Shown piece by piece: positions 1-7,360 of a DNA stretch of 62,728 nucleotides. The notes below the pieces were generated by a model that made no database searches, was not told where the DNA came from, and saw only the letters and a list, made by a program, of their open reading frames with translations. Every line of letters begins with the position of its first letter. Position 1 is the stretch's first letter. The position numbers were made by a program, and so were the translations under genes. The stretch is from Leisingera sp. ANG-Vp (GTDB lineage Bacteria > Pseudomonadota > Alphaproteobacteria > Rhodobacterales > Rhodobacteraceae), in the NCBI RefSeq assembly GCF_000813725.1, contig NZ_JWLD01000086.1:1-62728 (forward strand). The letters run 5' to 3'.

Positions 1-315
1 CAGCTGGCGCTGCTGCCGGGAGGGTGCCTCGGCGCGGAGCCGTACCGGCTGGAACTGATGCGCCACCGGCGTGCCGCCGCGGGGGCCGCCATCCTTTTCG
101 GCCATCGCCATCACCGCCCAGGCAAACTGCACGCCGGCAAAAACGATGCCATGCATGAACCACAAAAGGAACACCGCCAGCAGACCTGCATCCGAGGTGG
201 AGACCAGCGACCAAAGGTTCATCACGTTGAACCACAGCAGCATAGCGACAAAAGCACCTGCGATCCCAAAGCCGATCACAACATTGCGGATGTACATCTT
301 CACCAGTTCAGGCAT
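1..315 (-). CDS. small membrane protein, partial (runs off the left edge)
   Basis: The complement reads from an ATG at 315 as an open frame of 105 codons to the first base of the window, so the C-terminus is missing. The start has GGAGGAC just upstream; the ATG five bases further upstream (320) is in another frame and hits a stop after six codons. The peptide begins MPELVKMYIRNVV and has two hydrophobic stretches (about residues 9-32 and 42-72), then a basic, Gly/Pro-rich tail, so a two-helix inner-membrane protein is likely. It lies after the terminator of the ribB-ribH-nusB unit and is probably transcribed separately. I do not recognise the family; similar small membrane proteins follow nusB in roseobacters, but that is recall only. 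Confidence 0.75.
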   Translation of the reverse strand, partial: MPELVKMYIRNVVIGFGIAGAFVAMLLWFNVMNLWSLVSTSDAGLLAVFLLWFMHGIVFAGVQFAWAVMAMAEKDGGPRGGTPVAHQFQPVRLRAEAPSRQQRQL

Positions 316-430
316 CTCATGTCCTCCAGAATTTCAAGGGGAGGTTAGCAGCCTCTGCAGCGCCGTCCAGCGCTAGTTTACCGCATCGGCGGAATTTTCC
401 GCAGCCTTTGTGAAGCCTTTGCTGTACAAG

Positions 431-452
431 AAAAAACGCGCCCGGGGGCGCG
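431..452 (-). terminator. Rho-independent terminator after nusB
   Basis: On the minus strand a GGCGCG-type stem (437-442 paired with 447-452, loop CCCG) is followed directly by six T residues (complement of 431-436). It closes the ribB-ribH-nusB transcription unit. Confidence 0.85.
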
Positions 453-484
453 CCTTTCGTCTCTCGAATTCTGTCCCGGCAGCC

Positions 485-967
485 TCAGAACGCTTCCGGC
501 TTGGCCTCGCGCGCCATATGGTCGAGCACGGCGTTGACAAATTTCGGTTCCTTGCCTTCCGGGAAGAAAGCGCGGGCGACGTCGACGAACTCGTTGATCA
601 CCACCTTCGGCGGGGTGTCGGATTGCAGCAGCTCGGCGCCGGCGGCGCGGAACAGCGCCCGCAGGGTCGGATCGATGCGGGCAATCGGCCATTTGGCGAC
701 CAGCGCCCGGTCGGTCATCTGGTCGATCGGCGCCTGGTAGTTCACCGCATCGCGCACCAGCTTGCGGAAGATCTTGTTATCGCCTTCCGCCATCTCGTCA
801 CCTTCATAGACAGCGCCGAACCGGTGATCCTCGAACTCGACGATCACCTGGTCAAAGGTCTGGCTGCTCTGCTCCATCTGGAACAGGGCCTGCAGCGCAT
901 AAAGCCGCGCTGCCGATCTCATTTGATTCTTGCCATTGCCCTTGGGGCGGCTGTCCTGGGTGCTCAT
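485..967 (-). CDS. nusB: transcription antitermination factor NusB
   Basis: A 160-residue protein matching NusB in length and content. NusB forms a heterodimer with NusE (ribosomal protein S10) on boxA RNA and prevents premature termination in rRNA operons. The family pattern SAARLYALQALFQME is near residues 16-30, and the C-terminal part (PPKVVINEFVDVAR, then FVNAVLDHMAR) is the conserved helical bundle. The start at 967 was chosen over the longer frame because its ATGA overlaps the ribH stop by four bases, a typical translational coupling. NusB sits last in a riboflavin gene row in many alphaproteobacteria, as here, and a terminator follows. Confidence 0.97.
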   Translation of the reverse strand: MSTQDSRPKGNGKNQMRSAARLYALQALFQMEQSSQTFDQVIVEFEDHRFGAVYEGDEMAEGDNKIFRKLVRDAVNYQAPIDQMTDRALVAKWPIARIDPTLRALFRAAGAELLQSDTPPKVVINEFVDVARAFFPEGKEPKFVNAVLDHMAREAKPEAF

Positions 968-1515
968 GCGCTGGTGGATCCGTTGTCTGTACCGGCAACC
1001 TGGTACGCCCCGGTGGGCGCCTTGAAACCGATGCCTTTGGTCTGGTCGCCCCACTTACGCGTGAGTGCGATCAGATGCAAGGCCGCAGCTGCAGCACCGC
1101 CGCCTTTGTTCTGATCGGCGGTATCGGCGCGCACTTCCGCCTGCTTGCGGTTCTCCACGGTCAGGATGCCGTTACCGATGCAGAGGCCTTGCAGGCCCAT
1201 CAGCTGGATCGCGCGGGAGCTGTCGTTGCAGACGGTGTCGTAATGGGTGGTCTCGCCGCGGATCACGCAGCCCAGCGCCACATAGCCGTCGAAATTCGAG
1301 GTCCGGTCAGCAATCGCAATTGCTGTCGGCACTTCCAGCGCGCCGGGGACTTCCACAACTTCAAACGTGCCGCCTGCCGCCTCGATCTCGGCCGCGGCGC
1401 CCGCCACCAGATTGTCAGCGATGTCCTTGTAGTAAGGGGCCACCACAATCAGCAGCTTCACCGGTTTGTCGAATTCCGCACGCGGCAGGGTGTAGTGGGT
1501 TTCATGTCCAGCCAT
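964..1515 (-). CDS. ribH: 6,7-dimethyl-8-ribityllumazine synthase
   Basis: A 183-residue lumazine synthase. It condenses 5-amino-6-ribitylamino-uracil with 3,4-dihydroxy-2-butanone 4-phosphate, the penultimate step of riboflavin synthesis, and usually assembles into pentamers or a 60-mer shell. Visible signatures are VPGALEVPTAI (57-67), the strand GYVALGCVIRGETTHYD with the catalytic His at residue 91, and NGILTVEN. The C-terminal tail past KWGDQTKG is slightly longer than in enteric homologues. It starts one base after the ribB stop and overlaps nusB by four bases, so all three are probably co-translated. Confidence 0.97.
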   Translation of the reverse strand: MAGHETHYTLPRAEFDKPVKLLIVVAPYYKDIADNLVAGAAAEIEAAGGTFEVVEVPGALEVPTAIAIADRTSNFDGYVALGCVIRGETTHYDTVCNDSSRAIQLMGLQGLCIGNGILTVENRKQAEVRADTADQNKGGGAAAAALHLIALTRKWGDQTKGIGFKAPTGAYQVAGTDNGSTSA

Positions 1516-1516
1516 A

Positions 1517-2638
1517 TCAAGCGTCCTTCAAAATCGGGCGGGTGCCTACGATGGTAAGGCCATAGGCGTCGAGGCCCAGGTAGGTGGTTTCAGGCGAGTC
1601 GGTCAGCAGCTCCAGCTCATGCAGGCCCAGCTTGGACAGGATCTGCGCGCCAAGCCCGGTCTGCTTGATGGTGCGCGGGCCTTCATCCTCGGGCGCATAA
1701 AGCGAATGGCGCGGCTCGCGGAACAGGCAGACCACGCCCCTGCCCTCGGCTGCGATCAACTCCATCGCCTTGGGCAGCTCGCCCGCCGGTTTCGGGCCAA
1801 GGCCCAAGAGGTCGGAGGCTTCGTGCAGCGCATGGGTGCGGCACAGCACCGGGCCGGAGGAGGAGATATCGCCTTTGATCAGTACCACATGCTCAACACC
1901 ATGGGTCTGGTCAGTGAAGATCCGCATCTCCCAGTCGCCGCCGAATTCCGAGGTGACCTGGCTGCAAGCGGTCTCGACCACCAGGTTGTCATTGCGCGAG
2001 CGGTAGGCAATCAGGTCGGCAATGGTGCCGATCTTCAGGTTATGCGTCTGTGCGTAATCCACCAGATCAGGCAGACGCGCCATGGTGCCGTCTTCCTTCA
2101 TAATCTCGCAGATCACCGACGACGGGTAGTGGCCTGCCAGGCGGGCGACGTCGCAGCCAGCCTCGGTGTGGCCCGCACGGACCAGCACCCCGCCCCGGCG
2201 TGCGCGCAGCGGGAAAACATGGCCTGGGGTGGCAATGTCGGCTGCGGTTTTCTCGGGGTCGATAGCTGTGGCCACGGTCAGCGCCCGGTCTGCGGCGGAG
2301 ATGCCGGTGGAAACCCCTTCGCGTGCCTCGATGGAAACCGTGAAAGCCGTTTCATGGCGCGAGGAGTTGTGCAGCGCCATCATCGGCAGGCCCAGCTCCT
2401 CGATCCGCTCGGCCGGCAGGGTCAGGCAGATCAGCCCGCGGCCGTGGGTGGCCATAAAGTTGATCGCCGCCGCATCCGCAGCTTGCGCAGGGATTACCAG
2501 ATCGCCCTCGTTCTCACGGTCCTCGTGGTCGACCAGGATGAACATCCGGCCCTGGCGGGCCTCTTCGATGATCTCTTCAATCGGGCTGATGGCGCCGCGC
2601 AATTGCGCTTCAACCGGCCCCGGGGTTTCAAAGCTCAT
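1517..2638 (-). CDS. ribB: 3,4-dihydroxy-2-butanone-4-phosphate synthase with degenerate GTP cyclohydrolase II domain (RibBX type)
   Basis: A 373-residue protein. Residues 1-215 are a complete RibB domain: the acidic loop DHEDRENEGD (37-46), THGRGLICL (64-72), EAREGVSTGISAADR (104-118) and RAGHTEAGCD (154-163), which makes the four-carbon unit from ribulose 5-phosphate. Residues 216-373 align to GTP cyclohydrolase II, but where RibA carries a Zn-binding three-cysteine motif this protein reads LCRTHALHEASDLLGLG (265-281), so the zinc cysteines are gone. That matches the RibBX class known in proteobacteria, in which the second domain lacks cyclohydrolase activity; GTP cyclohydrolase must then be encoded elsewhere. 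The start at 2638 replaces a longer frame that would run through the intergenic region. Confidence 0.93.
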   Translation of the reverse strand: MSFETPGPVEAQLRGAISPIEEIIEEARQGRMFILVDHEDRENEGDLVIPAQAADAAAINFMATHGRGLICLTLPAERIEELGLPMMALHNSSRHETAFTVSIEAREGVSTGISAADRALTVATAIDPEKTAADIATPGHVFPLRARRGGVLVRAGHTEAGCDVARLAGHYPSSVICEIMKEDGTMARLPDLVDYAQTHNLKIGTIADLIAYRSRNDNLVVETACSQVTSEFGGDWEMRIFTDQTHGVEHVVLIKGDISSSGPVLCRTHALHEASDLLGLGPKPAGELPKAMELIAAEGRGVVCLFREPRHSLYAPEDEGPRTIKQTGLGAQILSKLGLHELELLTDSPETTYLGLDAYGLTIVGTRPILKDA

Positions 2639-2782
2639 GTGGCAGCCTTTCAATGGGCTTGAGGCAGTACGCCAGGCACTGCGGATTCTTTCCTTGCCAG
2701 ATAGCTCACAGAGGCAGCAAATGCCAGTCCCGCAAACGGCAACAACGGGTCTGGACGCGCCCTGTGCATCTGTGCACAAGTG

Positions 2783-2798
2783 AAATTGGATCCAATTT
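2783..2798. promoter_or_regulatory. 16-bp perfect palindrome, probable operator of the proline-racemase-family gene
   Basis: AAATTGGATCCAATTT is a perfect palindrome 37 bases before the ATG at 2836, in the divergent region between ribB and the epimerase gene. The core TTGGATCCAA resembles sites of GntR-family (FCD subfamily) regulators that commonly control hydroxyproline and amino-acid catabolism in roseobacters. The regulator is not encoded nearby. The operator role is inferred from symmetry and position. Confidence 0.6.
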
Positions 2799-2835
2799 GC
2801 GGATCCCGGATTCAATAGGTTTGGGAGGACCAGAC

Positions 2836-3888
2836 ATGCGCGCATCCCGCATACTGCAGGCGGTCGAGGCTCACGCCGAGGGGGAACCGGGCCGGGTGAT
2901 CACCGGCGGCATGCCCTTGCTAAGAGGCAATTCTGTGTTTGAGAAGATGCAGGATATGGCGGCGAACCATGATGAAATCCGCCTGCAAATGCTGCGCGAG
3001 CCGCGCGGCAATCCCGGGCTCTGCGGCAATGCCATCGTGCCGCCCTGCCACCCGGAAGCGGATGCCGGGTTCATCATCTTCGAACAATCCGAGTATCCGC
3101 CGATGTCCGGATCCAACACCATCTGCGTGGTGACGGTGCTCTTGGAGACCGGCATGGTGCCGATGATGGAGCCGGTGACCGAGCTGACACTGGAAGCGCC
3201 CGCCGGGCTGATCCGGGTGCGCGCCGAATGCAAGGACGGCAAGGTGACACGGGTGGAGTTCAAAAACGTGCCTGCCTTTGCGGTGCATCTGGACGCACCG
3301 GTCGAGGTTGCCGGGCTGGGCACCGTCACGGTAGATGTGGCCTGGGGCGGCATGTTCTTTGTGCTGGCCGAGGCGGAGAAGCTCGGCATTTCGCTGGACG
3401 CGGACAACGGCGCCGAAATTGTGCGGGTGTCCGAGGCGATCCGCCACGCTTCTGCAGAGCAGTTGCCGGTGGTTCATCCGGAGAACCCCGGGATCACCGG
3501 ACCGACGATCACCAACCTGTGGGGGGCTCCAGTGGCGGAAGGCACCCACGGGCGCGGCGCCATCACAATCTCAACCGGCCAGTTTGATCCAGAGCGCCCG
3601 CAGGACGCCAGCGGCATCCTCGACCGGTCTCCCTGCGGAACCGGCACCTGCGCCAAGATGGCAGTGCTGCACGCCCGCGGGCTTCTCGGCATTGGGCAGG
3701 ATTATGTGAATGCGGGCCCGCTGGGCACAATTTTCACAGGCCGCATTCTGGAAGAGACGCAGGTTGGCCCCTGCAAGGCTATTGTCCCAACCCTGTCCGG
3801 TCAGGGCTGGATCTACGGGCTGAGCCATTACACGCTGGATCCCAGCGACCCCTTCCCGGCAGGCTACACCGTGGGCGACATGTGGTGA
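2836..3888 (+). CDS. proline racemase family protein (hydroxyproline epimerase or trans-3-hydroxyproline dehydratase)
   Basis: A 350-residue member of the proline racemase superfamily, with GGGAGGAC before the start. The first catalytic position is Ser91 (YPPMSGSNT), whereas classical racemases and 4-hydroxyproline epimerases have Cys (MCGH). The second catalytic Cys267 is kept (DRSPCGTGTC). Cys/Cys members act as proline racemase or 4-hydroxyproline 2-epimerase and Cys/Thr members as trans-3-hydroxyproline dehydratases; Ser/Cys members have been reported to be more promiscuous, so the substrate cannot be fixed from sequence. It stands alone between the riboflavin genes, with its own palindromic operator, and no other hydroxyproline genes adjoin. 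The product is likely cytoplasmic. Confidence 0.88.
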   Translation: MRASRILQAVEAHAEGEPGRVITGGMPLLRGNSVFEKMQDMAANHDEIRLQMLREPRGNPGLCGNAIVPPCHPEADAGFIIFEQSEYPPMSGSNTICVVTVLLETGMVPMMEPVTELTLEAPAGLIRVRAECKDGKVTRVEFKNVPAFAVHLDAPVEVAGLGTVTVDVAWGGMFFVLAEAEKLGISLDADNGAEIVRVSEAIRHASAEQLPVVHPENPGITGPTITNLWGAPVAEGTHGRGAITISTGQFDPERPQDASGILDRSPCGTGTCAKMAVLHARGLLGIGQDYVNAGPLGTIFTGRILEETQVGPCKAIVPTLSGQGWIYGLSHYTLDPSDPFPAGYTVGDMW

Positions 3889-3889
3889 C

Positions 3890-3911
3890 GCGCGCCGCGG
3901 CAGCGGCGCGC
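3890..3911. terminator. GC-rich hairpin between convergent genes
   Basis: A perfect 9-bp inverted repeat (GCGCGCCGC / GCGGCGCGC, loop GGCA) starts two bases after the stop of the proline-racemase-family gene. There is no T run, so this is a weak terminator call. Confidence 0.5.
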
Positions 3912-3981
3912 CCGGCCCAACGCTCGCGGCGGCATCTTTGATGCAGGCTCAAGGGGCGGGAGCATCTTGTTTAGCGAGAAA

Positions 3982-4052
3982 GAGGGGCGCTGCCCCTCGG
4001 CCTGGCGGCCTCACCCCGGGGTATTTTCAACCAGAAAGAAGCGGGAGGGCTG
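3982..4052. repeat. recurrent Rhodobacterales-type intergenic element (hairpins plus GGGGTATTTT box)
   Basis: Two short hairpins (GAGGGGC-GCT-GCCCCTC at 3982-3998 and GGCC-TGGC-GGCC at 3999-4010) are followed by CCCCGGGGTATTTTCAACC and AGAAAGAAGCGGGAGG. The same arrangement, a GC-rich hairpin then GGGAGTATTTT, a short spacer and a purine-rich CA-AGA-GAAG stretch, recurs near 40354-40394, 23456-23490 (other strand) and 26781-26801. Confidence 0.55.
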
Positions 4053-4057
4053 GCACC

Positions 4058-4645
4058 TTAACCTGCCTCATGCAGGCGGGCAACGTAGCGGGCCAGCGTG
4101 TCGATTTCCAGATTGATGCGGTCGCCCATCTTCACATCGCCCCAGGTGGTGACTTCCTTGGTGTGCGGAATGAAGTTGATGCCGAAATCGCAGCCGTCAA
4201 CATCGTTGACTGTCAGCGACGTGCCATTCAGCGCCACCGAGCCCTTGGGCGCGATGAAACGCGCCAGCGTTTCCGGCGCGCGCAGGGTGACGCGGGTGCT
4301 GTCGCCTTCGTCCTCCATCTTCACCACCTCGGCGACACCATCCACATGGCCCGAGACGATATGGCCGCCCAGTTCGTCGCCGACTTTCAGGGCGCGTTCC
4401 AGGTTCACCCGTTTGCCCAGGGCCCAGTTGTCCAGGTTGGTCTTGGAGACGGTTTCGGCCGAGATCTGCACGTCGTACCAGTCCTCGCCCAGGGCAATCA
4501 CTGTCAGGCAGACACCATCCGAGGCGATCGAGGCGCCGATGTCGATGGTGGCAGTGTCATAAGCCGTGCGGATCCGGGCGCGCAGGTCGCCCTGCTGCTC
4601 CAGCTCGGCAATGGTGCCAACGTCGGTGATGATGCCTGTGAACAT
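4058..4645 (-). CDS. ribE: riboflavin synthase, alpha subunit
   Basis: A 195-residue riboflavin synthase, which dismutates two lumazine molecules to riboflavin and 5-amino-6-ribitylamino-uracil. The two homologous lumazine-binding halves are both visible: MFTGIITDVG at the very start with SDGVCLTV (42-49), and GGHIVSGHVDG (93-103) with LNGTSLTV (139-146). The start at 4645 is fixed by the universal MFTGI N-terminus. It is separated from the other riboflavin genes: ribD is 4.8 kb away beyond the capsule genes, and ribB lies beyond the proline-racemase-family gene, although all three are on the same strand. Confidence 0.97.
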   Translation of the reverse strand: MFTGIITDVGTIAELEQQGDLRARIRTAYDTATIDIGASIASDGVCLTVIALGEDWYDVQISAETVSKTNLDNWALGKRVNLERALKVGDELGGHIVSGHVDGVAEVVKMEDEGDSTRVTLRAPETLARFIAPKGSVALNGTSLTVNDVDGCDFGINFIPHTKEVTTWGDVKMGDRINLEIDTLARYVARLHEAG

Positions 4646-4832
4646 GGCTGCGCTCCCTGACGGTGCAAATTCTCTCCTGCGGCAGAGGTAGCCAAGCTGC
4701 GCGCCCTTCACAAGCCCCTTGACGGACCCCTCACCGGCTCCCGCTTGCCATCAAGGGCAAAGCGGCCATAGTTTTGCCCCAGTCAAATGTTAATCAATCG
4801 TTGAGACCACCAACGATATTCTGCCGCCCGAG

Positions 4833-6125
4833 ATGCCCGAACACCCTGTAAAACACCGCAGCTTCCTGTTTTTGCAAGGCCCGCACGGGCCGTTCTTTGC
4901 TGCGCTTGGCCGGATGCTGCAAGCGGCAGGCTGCGACGTCGCGCGGGTGGGGTTCAACGCCGGTGACCAGGCCTTCTGGCGGCGCAAGGACAGCTATATC
5001 CCCTTTACCGGCTGCCAGCAGGACTGGCCCGGGGTTCTGGCCGGGCTGCTGGAGAGCCGCGGCATTACCGATATCGTGCTTTACGGCGACACCCGCCCCA
5101 TTCACGCTACCGCTATCCAAGCCGCAGAAAACCTTGGCATCACGGTGCATGTCTTTGAGGAAGGCTATCTCCGGCCCTTTTGGGTAACTTATGAACGCGG
5201 CGGCTCAAACGGCCATTCGCGGCTGATGGAGATGAGCGTTTCCGACATGCAGGACGCGCTGGCGCTCTCCGATATGGAGGCGCCGCTGCCGCCTGCGCAT
5301 TGGGGCGACATGCGCCAGCACGTTTTTTACGGCGCGCTCTATCACTGGTTTGTCATGTTCCGGAACCGCAGGTACCGCAATTTCCGGCCGCACCGGGCGC
5401 TGACAGTGACCAAGGAATTCCGGCTGTATCTCAAGCGGCTGATGCTGATGCCGGCCCAGGCGGTGGAGCGTCGGCTGGCGGAGCGGAGCATCCGCCACGG
5501 CGGCTTTCCCTATCATCTGGCACTCTTGCAGCTGGAACATGACAGCTCCTTCCAGATGCATTCGCCTTTTGACAGCATGCGCGACTTTCTGGAGGAGGTG
5601 ATCCGCGGTTTCGCCGGGGGCGCGCCGCGCCACCACCATCTGGTGATCAAGGCGCATCCGCTGGAGGACGGGCGGGCGCGGGTCCGGCGCACGCTCCGCA
5701 AGCTGGCCCGCGAGCACGGCATTGAGGACCGCGTGCATTACGTGCGCGGCGGCAAGCTGGCGCAGCTTTTGAACGAGGCGCGCACCGCGGTGACCGTCAA
5801 TTCCACCGCCGGCCAGCAGGTGCTGTGGCGCGGCATTCCGCTGCGGGTGTTCGGACGCGCAGTTTACGGCAAGCCGGAGTTTGTTTCCGAGCAGCCGCTG
5901 GCAGAGTTCTTTGCTGCCGCCAGCCGCCCTGACAGCCGCGCCTACAAGGATTACCGCCGGTTCCTGCTGGAAACCTCGCAGGTGCCGGGCGGCTATTACT
6001 CCCGCGAGGGACGCCGCCAGCTGCTGCGGCAGGTGGCCGACATGATGCTGGCCCCCGAAGACCCTTATGACGCGCTGCGCCTGGGCACAGCGGCACCGCG
6101 GCAACAGTTGCGCCTGGTGACCTGA
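4833..6125 (+). CDS. capsule polysaccharide biosynthesis protein, KpsS-like (Kdo linker transferase)
   Basis: A 430-residue capsule_synth family protein. KpsS-type enzymes work with KpsC at the inner face of the cytoplasmic membrane to build the poly-Kdo linker on phosphatidylglycerol that anchors group 2-type capsules. Visible pieces are FLFLQGPHGPFF (11-22), the FEEGYLRPFWVT region (108-119), LLQLEHDSSFQMHS, IKAHPLEDGR and NSTAGQQVLWRGIPL with VFGRAVY, all characteristic of the family. No signal peptide is visible. It is the first gene of a plus-strand module with the Wza-like and KpsC-like genes. The exact linkage made cannot be read from sequence. Confidence 0.85.
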   Translation: MPEHPVKHRSFLFLQGPHGPFFAALGRMLQAAGCDVARVGFNAGDQAFWRRKDSYIPFTGCQQDWPGVLAGLLESRGITDIVLYGDTRPIHATAIQAAENLGITVHVFEEGYLRPFWVTYERGGSNGHSRLMEMSVSDMQDALALSDMEAPLPPAHWGDMRQHVFYGALYHWFVMFRNRRYRNFRPHRALTVTKEFRLYLKRLMLMPAQAVERRLAERSIRHGGFPYHLALLQLEHDSSFQMHSPFDSMRDFLEEVIRGFAGGAPRHHHLVIKAHPLEDGRARVRRTLRKLAREHGIEDRVHYVRGGKLAQLLNEARTAVTVNSTAGQQVLWRGIPLRVFGRAVYGKPEFVSEQPLAEFFAAASRPDSRAYKDYRRFLLETSQVPGGYYSREGRRQLLRQVADMMLAPEDPYDALRLGTAAPRQQLRLVT

Positions 6126-6220
6126 CACAGAATTGCCCAAAGACTGGATTTTTTCCTGCCAGCCGGTTAGGTTGCCCCTAAAACTTGAGGCAAACAATAA
6201 TTGGTCGAGGAGACCGAGCA

Positions 6221-7354
6221 GTGAAATCCGTTCCCCTTCGCTGGGCGCGTCCCGTGGCAATGCTGGCGGCATTGACCCTTGCGGCGTCCTGCGGGCTGCC
6301 CAAGGTCGGCCCCAACAAACGCCAGATTTTCGCCGGTTCCGTGCAGCGGGAAGGCGACGCCTTCATCGTCTCTGTCAATGACCGGGTTGCCCGCGCCACT
6401 GCCGTAGTGCCTGCTTTGGGCTTCTCTTCCGGCTTCACAACCGCTGGCCGGCTGACCTCCGACACCATCCGCCCGGGCGACGTGCTGGGGCTGACGGTCT
6501 GGGAAAACGTCGATGACGGGCTGCTGGCCGCCGAGACGACCAACTCCACCGTGCTGGAAGAAGTGCAGGTCGACAGCGCCGGCTACATCTTTGTGCCCTA
6601 TGCAGGCCGTCTGCGCGCCTCCGGAAACACGCCTGAGCAGCTGCGCGAAACCATCACCAAAAAGCTGGAAGACCAGACACCGGATCCGCAGGTGCAGGTG
6701 CGCCGGCTGGCCGGAGACGGGGCCACCGTCAGCCTGACCGGCGCTGTCGGCGCCCAGGGGGTCTACCCGATCGAGCGCCCCACCCGCACGCTTGCCGCGA
6801 TGCTGGCCCAGGCCGGCGGGGTGACGATCCAACCTGAGATTGCCCAGGTCACGGTGATCCGCGGCACCGAGAAGGGCAAGATCTGGTTCCAGGACCTATT
6901 CGACGATCCCAAACTGGACGTGGCGCTGCGCGGCGGCGACCGTATTCTGGTTGAGGAGGATACCCGTTCCTTTACCGCCTTGGGCGCGACATCGGCCCAG
7001 GCACGTGTGCCGTTTGAAAGCCAGGACCTGTCGGCGCTGGAAGCCATTGCCCAGGTCGGCGGCCTGATCTCTACCGCATCGGACCCGACCGGCGTGTTTG
7101 TGCTGCGCAACGAGCCGGCCGAAATTGCCAACCAGGTGCTTGGCCGCGACGATCTGATCGGTGCACAGCGTCTGGTCTACGTGCTGAACCTCACGCAGCC
7201 CAACGGCCTGTTTGTCGCCAGGGATTTTGTGATCCGCGATGACGACACGCTTTACGTGACCGAAGCGCCTTATACCCAGTGGACCAAGACCATCTCGCTG
7301 CTCGTGACCCCGGTGGGCTCGCTGTCGAGCGTCTCCACCGCCATCGATGGTTAA
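6221..7354 (+). CDS. capsule/exopolysaccharide export lipoprotein, Wza/KpsD-like
   Basis: A 377-residue outer-membrane polysaccharide export protein. The GTG start at 6221 has GAGGAGA upstream; a TTG at 6185 would add 12 residues before the signal peptide. The N-terminus is a lipoprotein signal (MKSVPLRWARPVAMLAALTL, cleavage before Cys in LAASCG). A Poly_export domain starts near residue 70 (IRPGDVLGLTVWENVDDGLL ... GYIFVPYAGRLRA), followed by repeated SLBB-like beta-grasp segments (VSLTGAVGAQGVYPIERP and FTALGATSAQARVPF). Family members form the outer-membrane channel for capsule. It lies between the KpsS-like and KpsC-like genes, seven bases from the latter. No inner-membrane copolymerase or ABC exporter is in the window. 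Confidence 0.9.
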   Translation: MKSVPLRWARPVAMLAALTLAASCGLPKVGPNKRQIFAGSVQREGDAFIVSVNDRVARATAVVPALGFSSGFTTAGRLTSDTIRPGDVLGLTVWENVDDGLLAAETTNSTVLEEVQVDSAGYIFVPYAGRLRASGNTPEQLRETITKKLEDQTPDPQVQVRRLAGDGATVSLTGAVGAQGVYPIERPTRTLAAMLAQAGGVTIQPEIAQVTVIRGTEKGKIWFQDLFDDPKLDVALRGGDRILVEEDTRSFTALGATSAQARVPFESQDLSALEAIAQVGGLISTASDPTGVFVLRNEPAEIANQVLGRDDLIGAQRLVYVLNLTQPNGLFVARDFVIRDDDTLYVTEAPYTQWTKTISLLVTPVGSLSSVSTAIDG

Positions 7355-7360
7355 ACCGCC

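Noticed and set aside
2639-2835. FMN riboswitch upstream of ribB
   Set aside because: None of the conserved RFN box sequences is visible in the 197 bases before ribB; only the divergent operator palindrome is seen.
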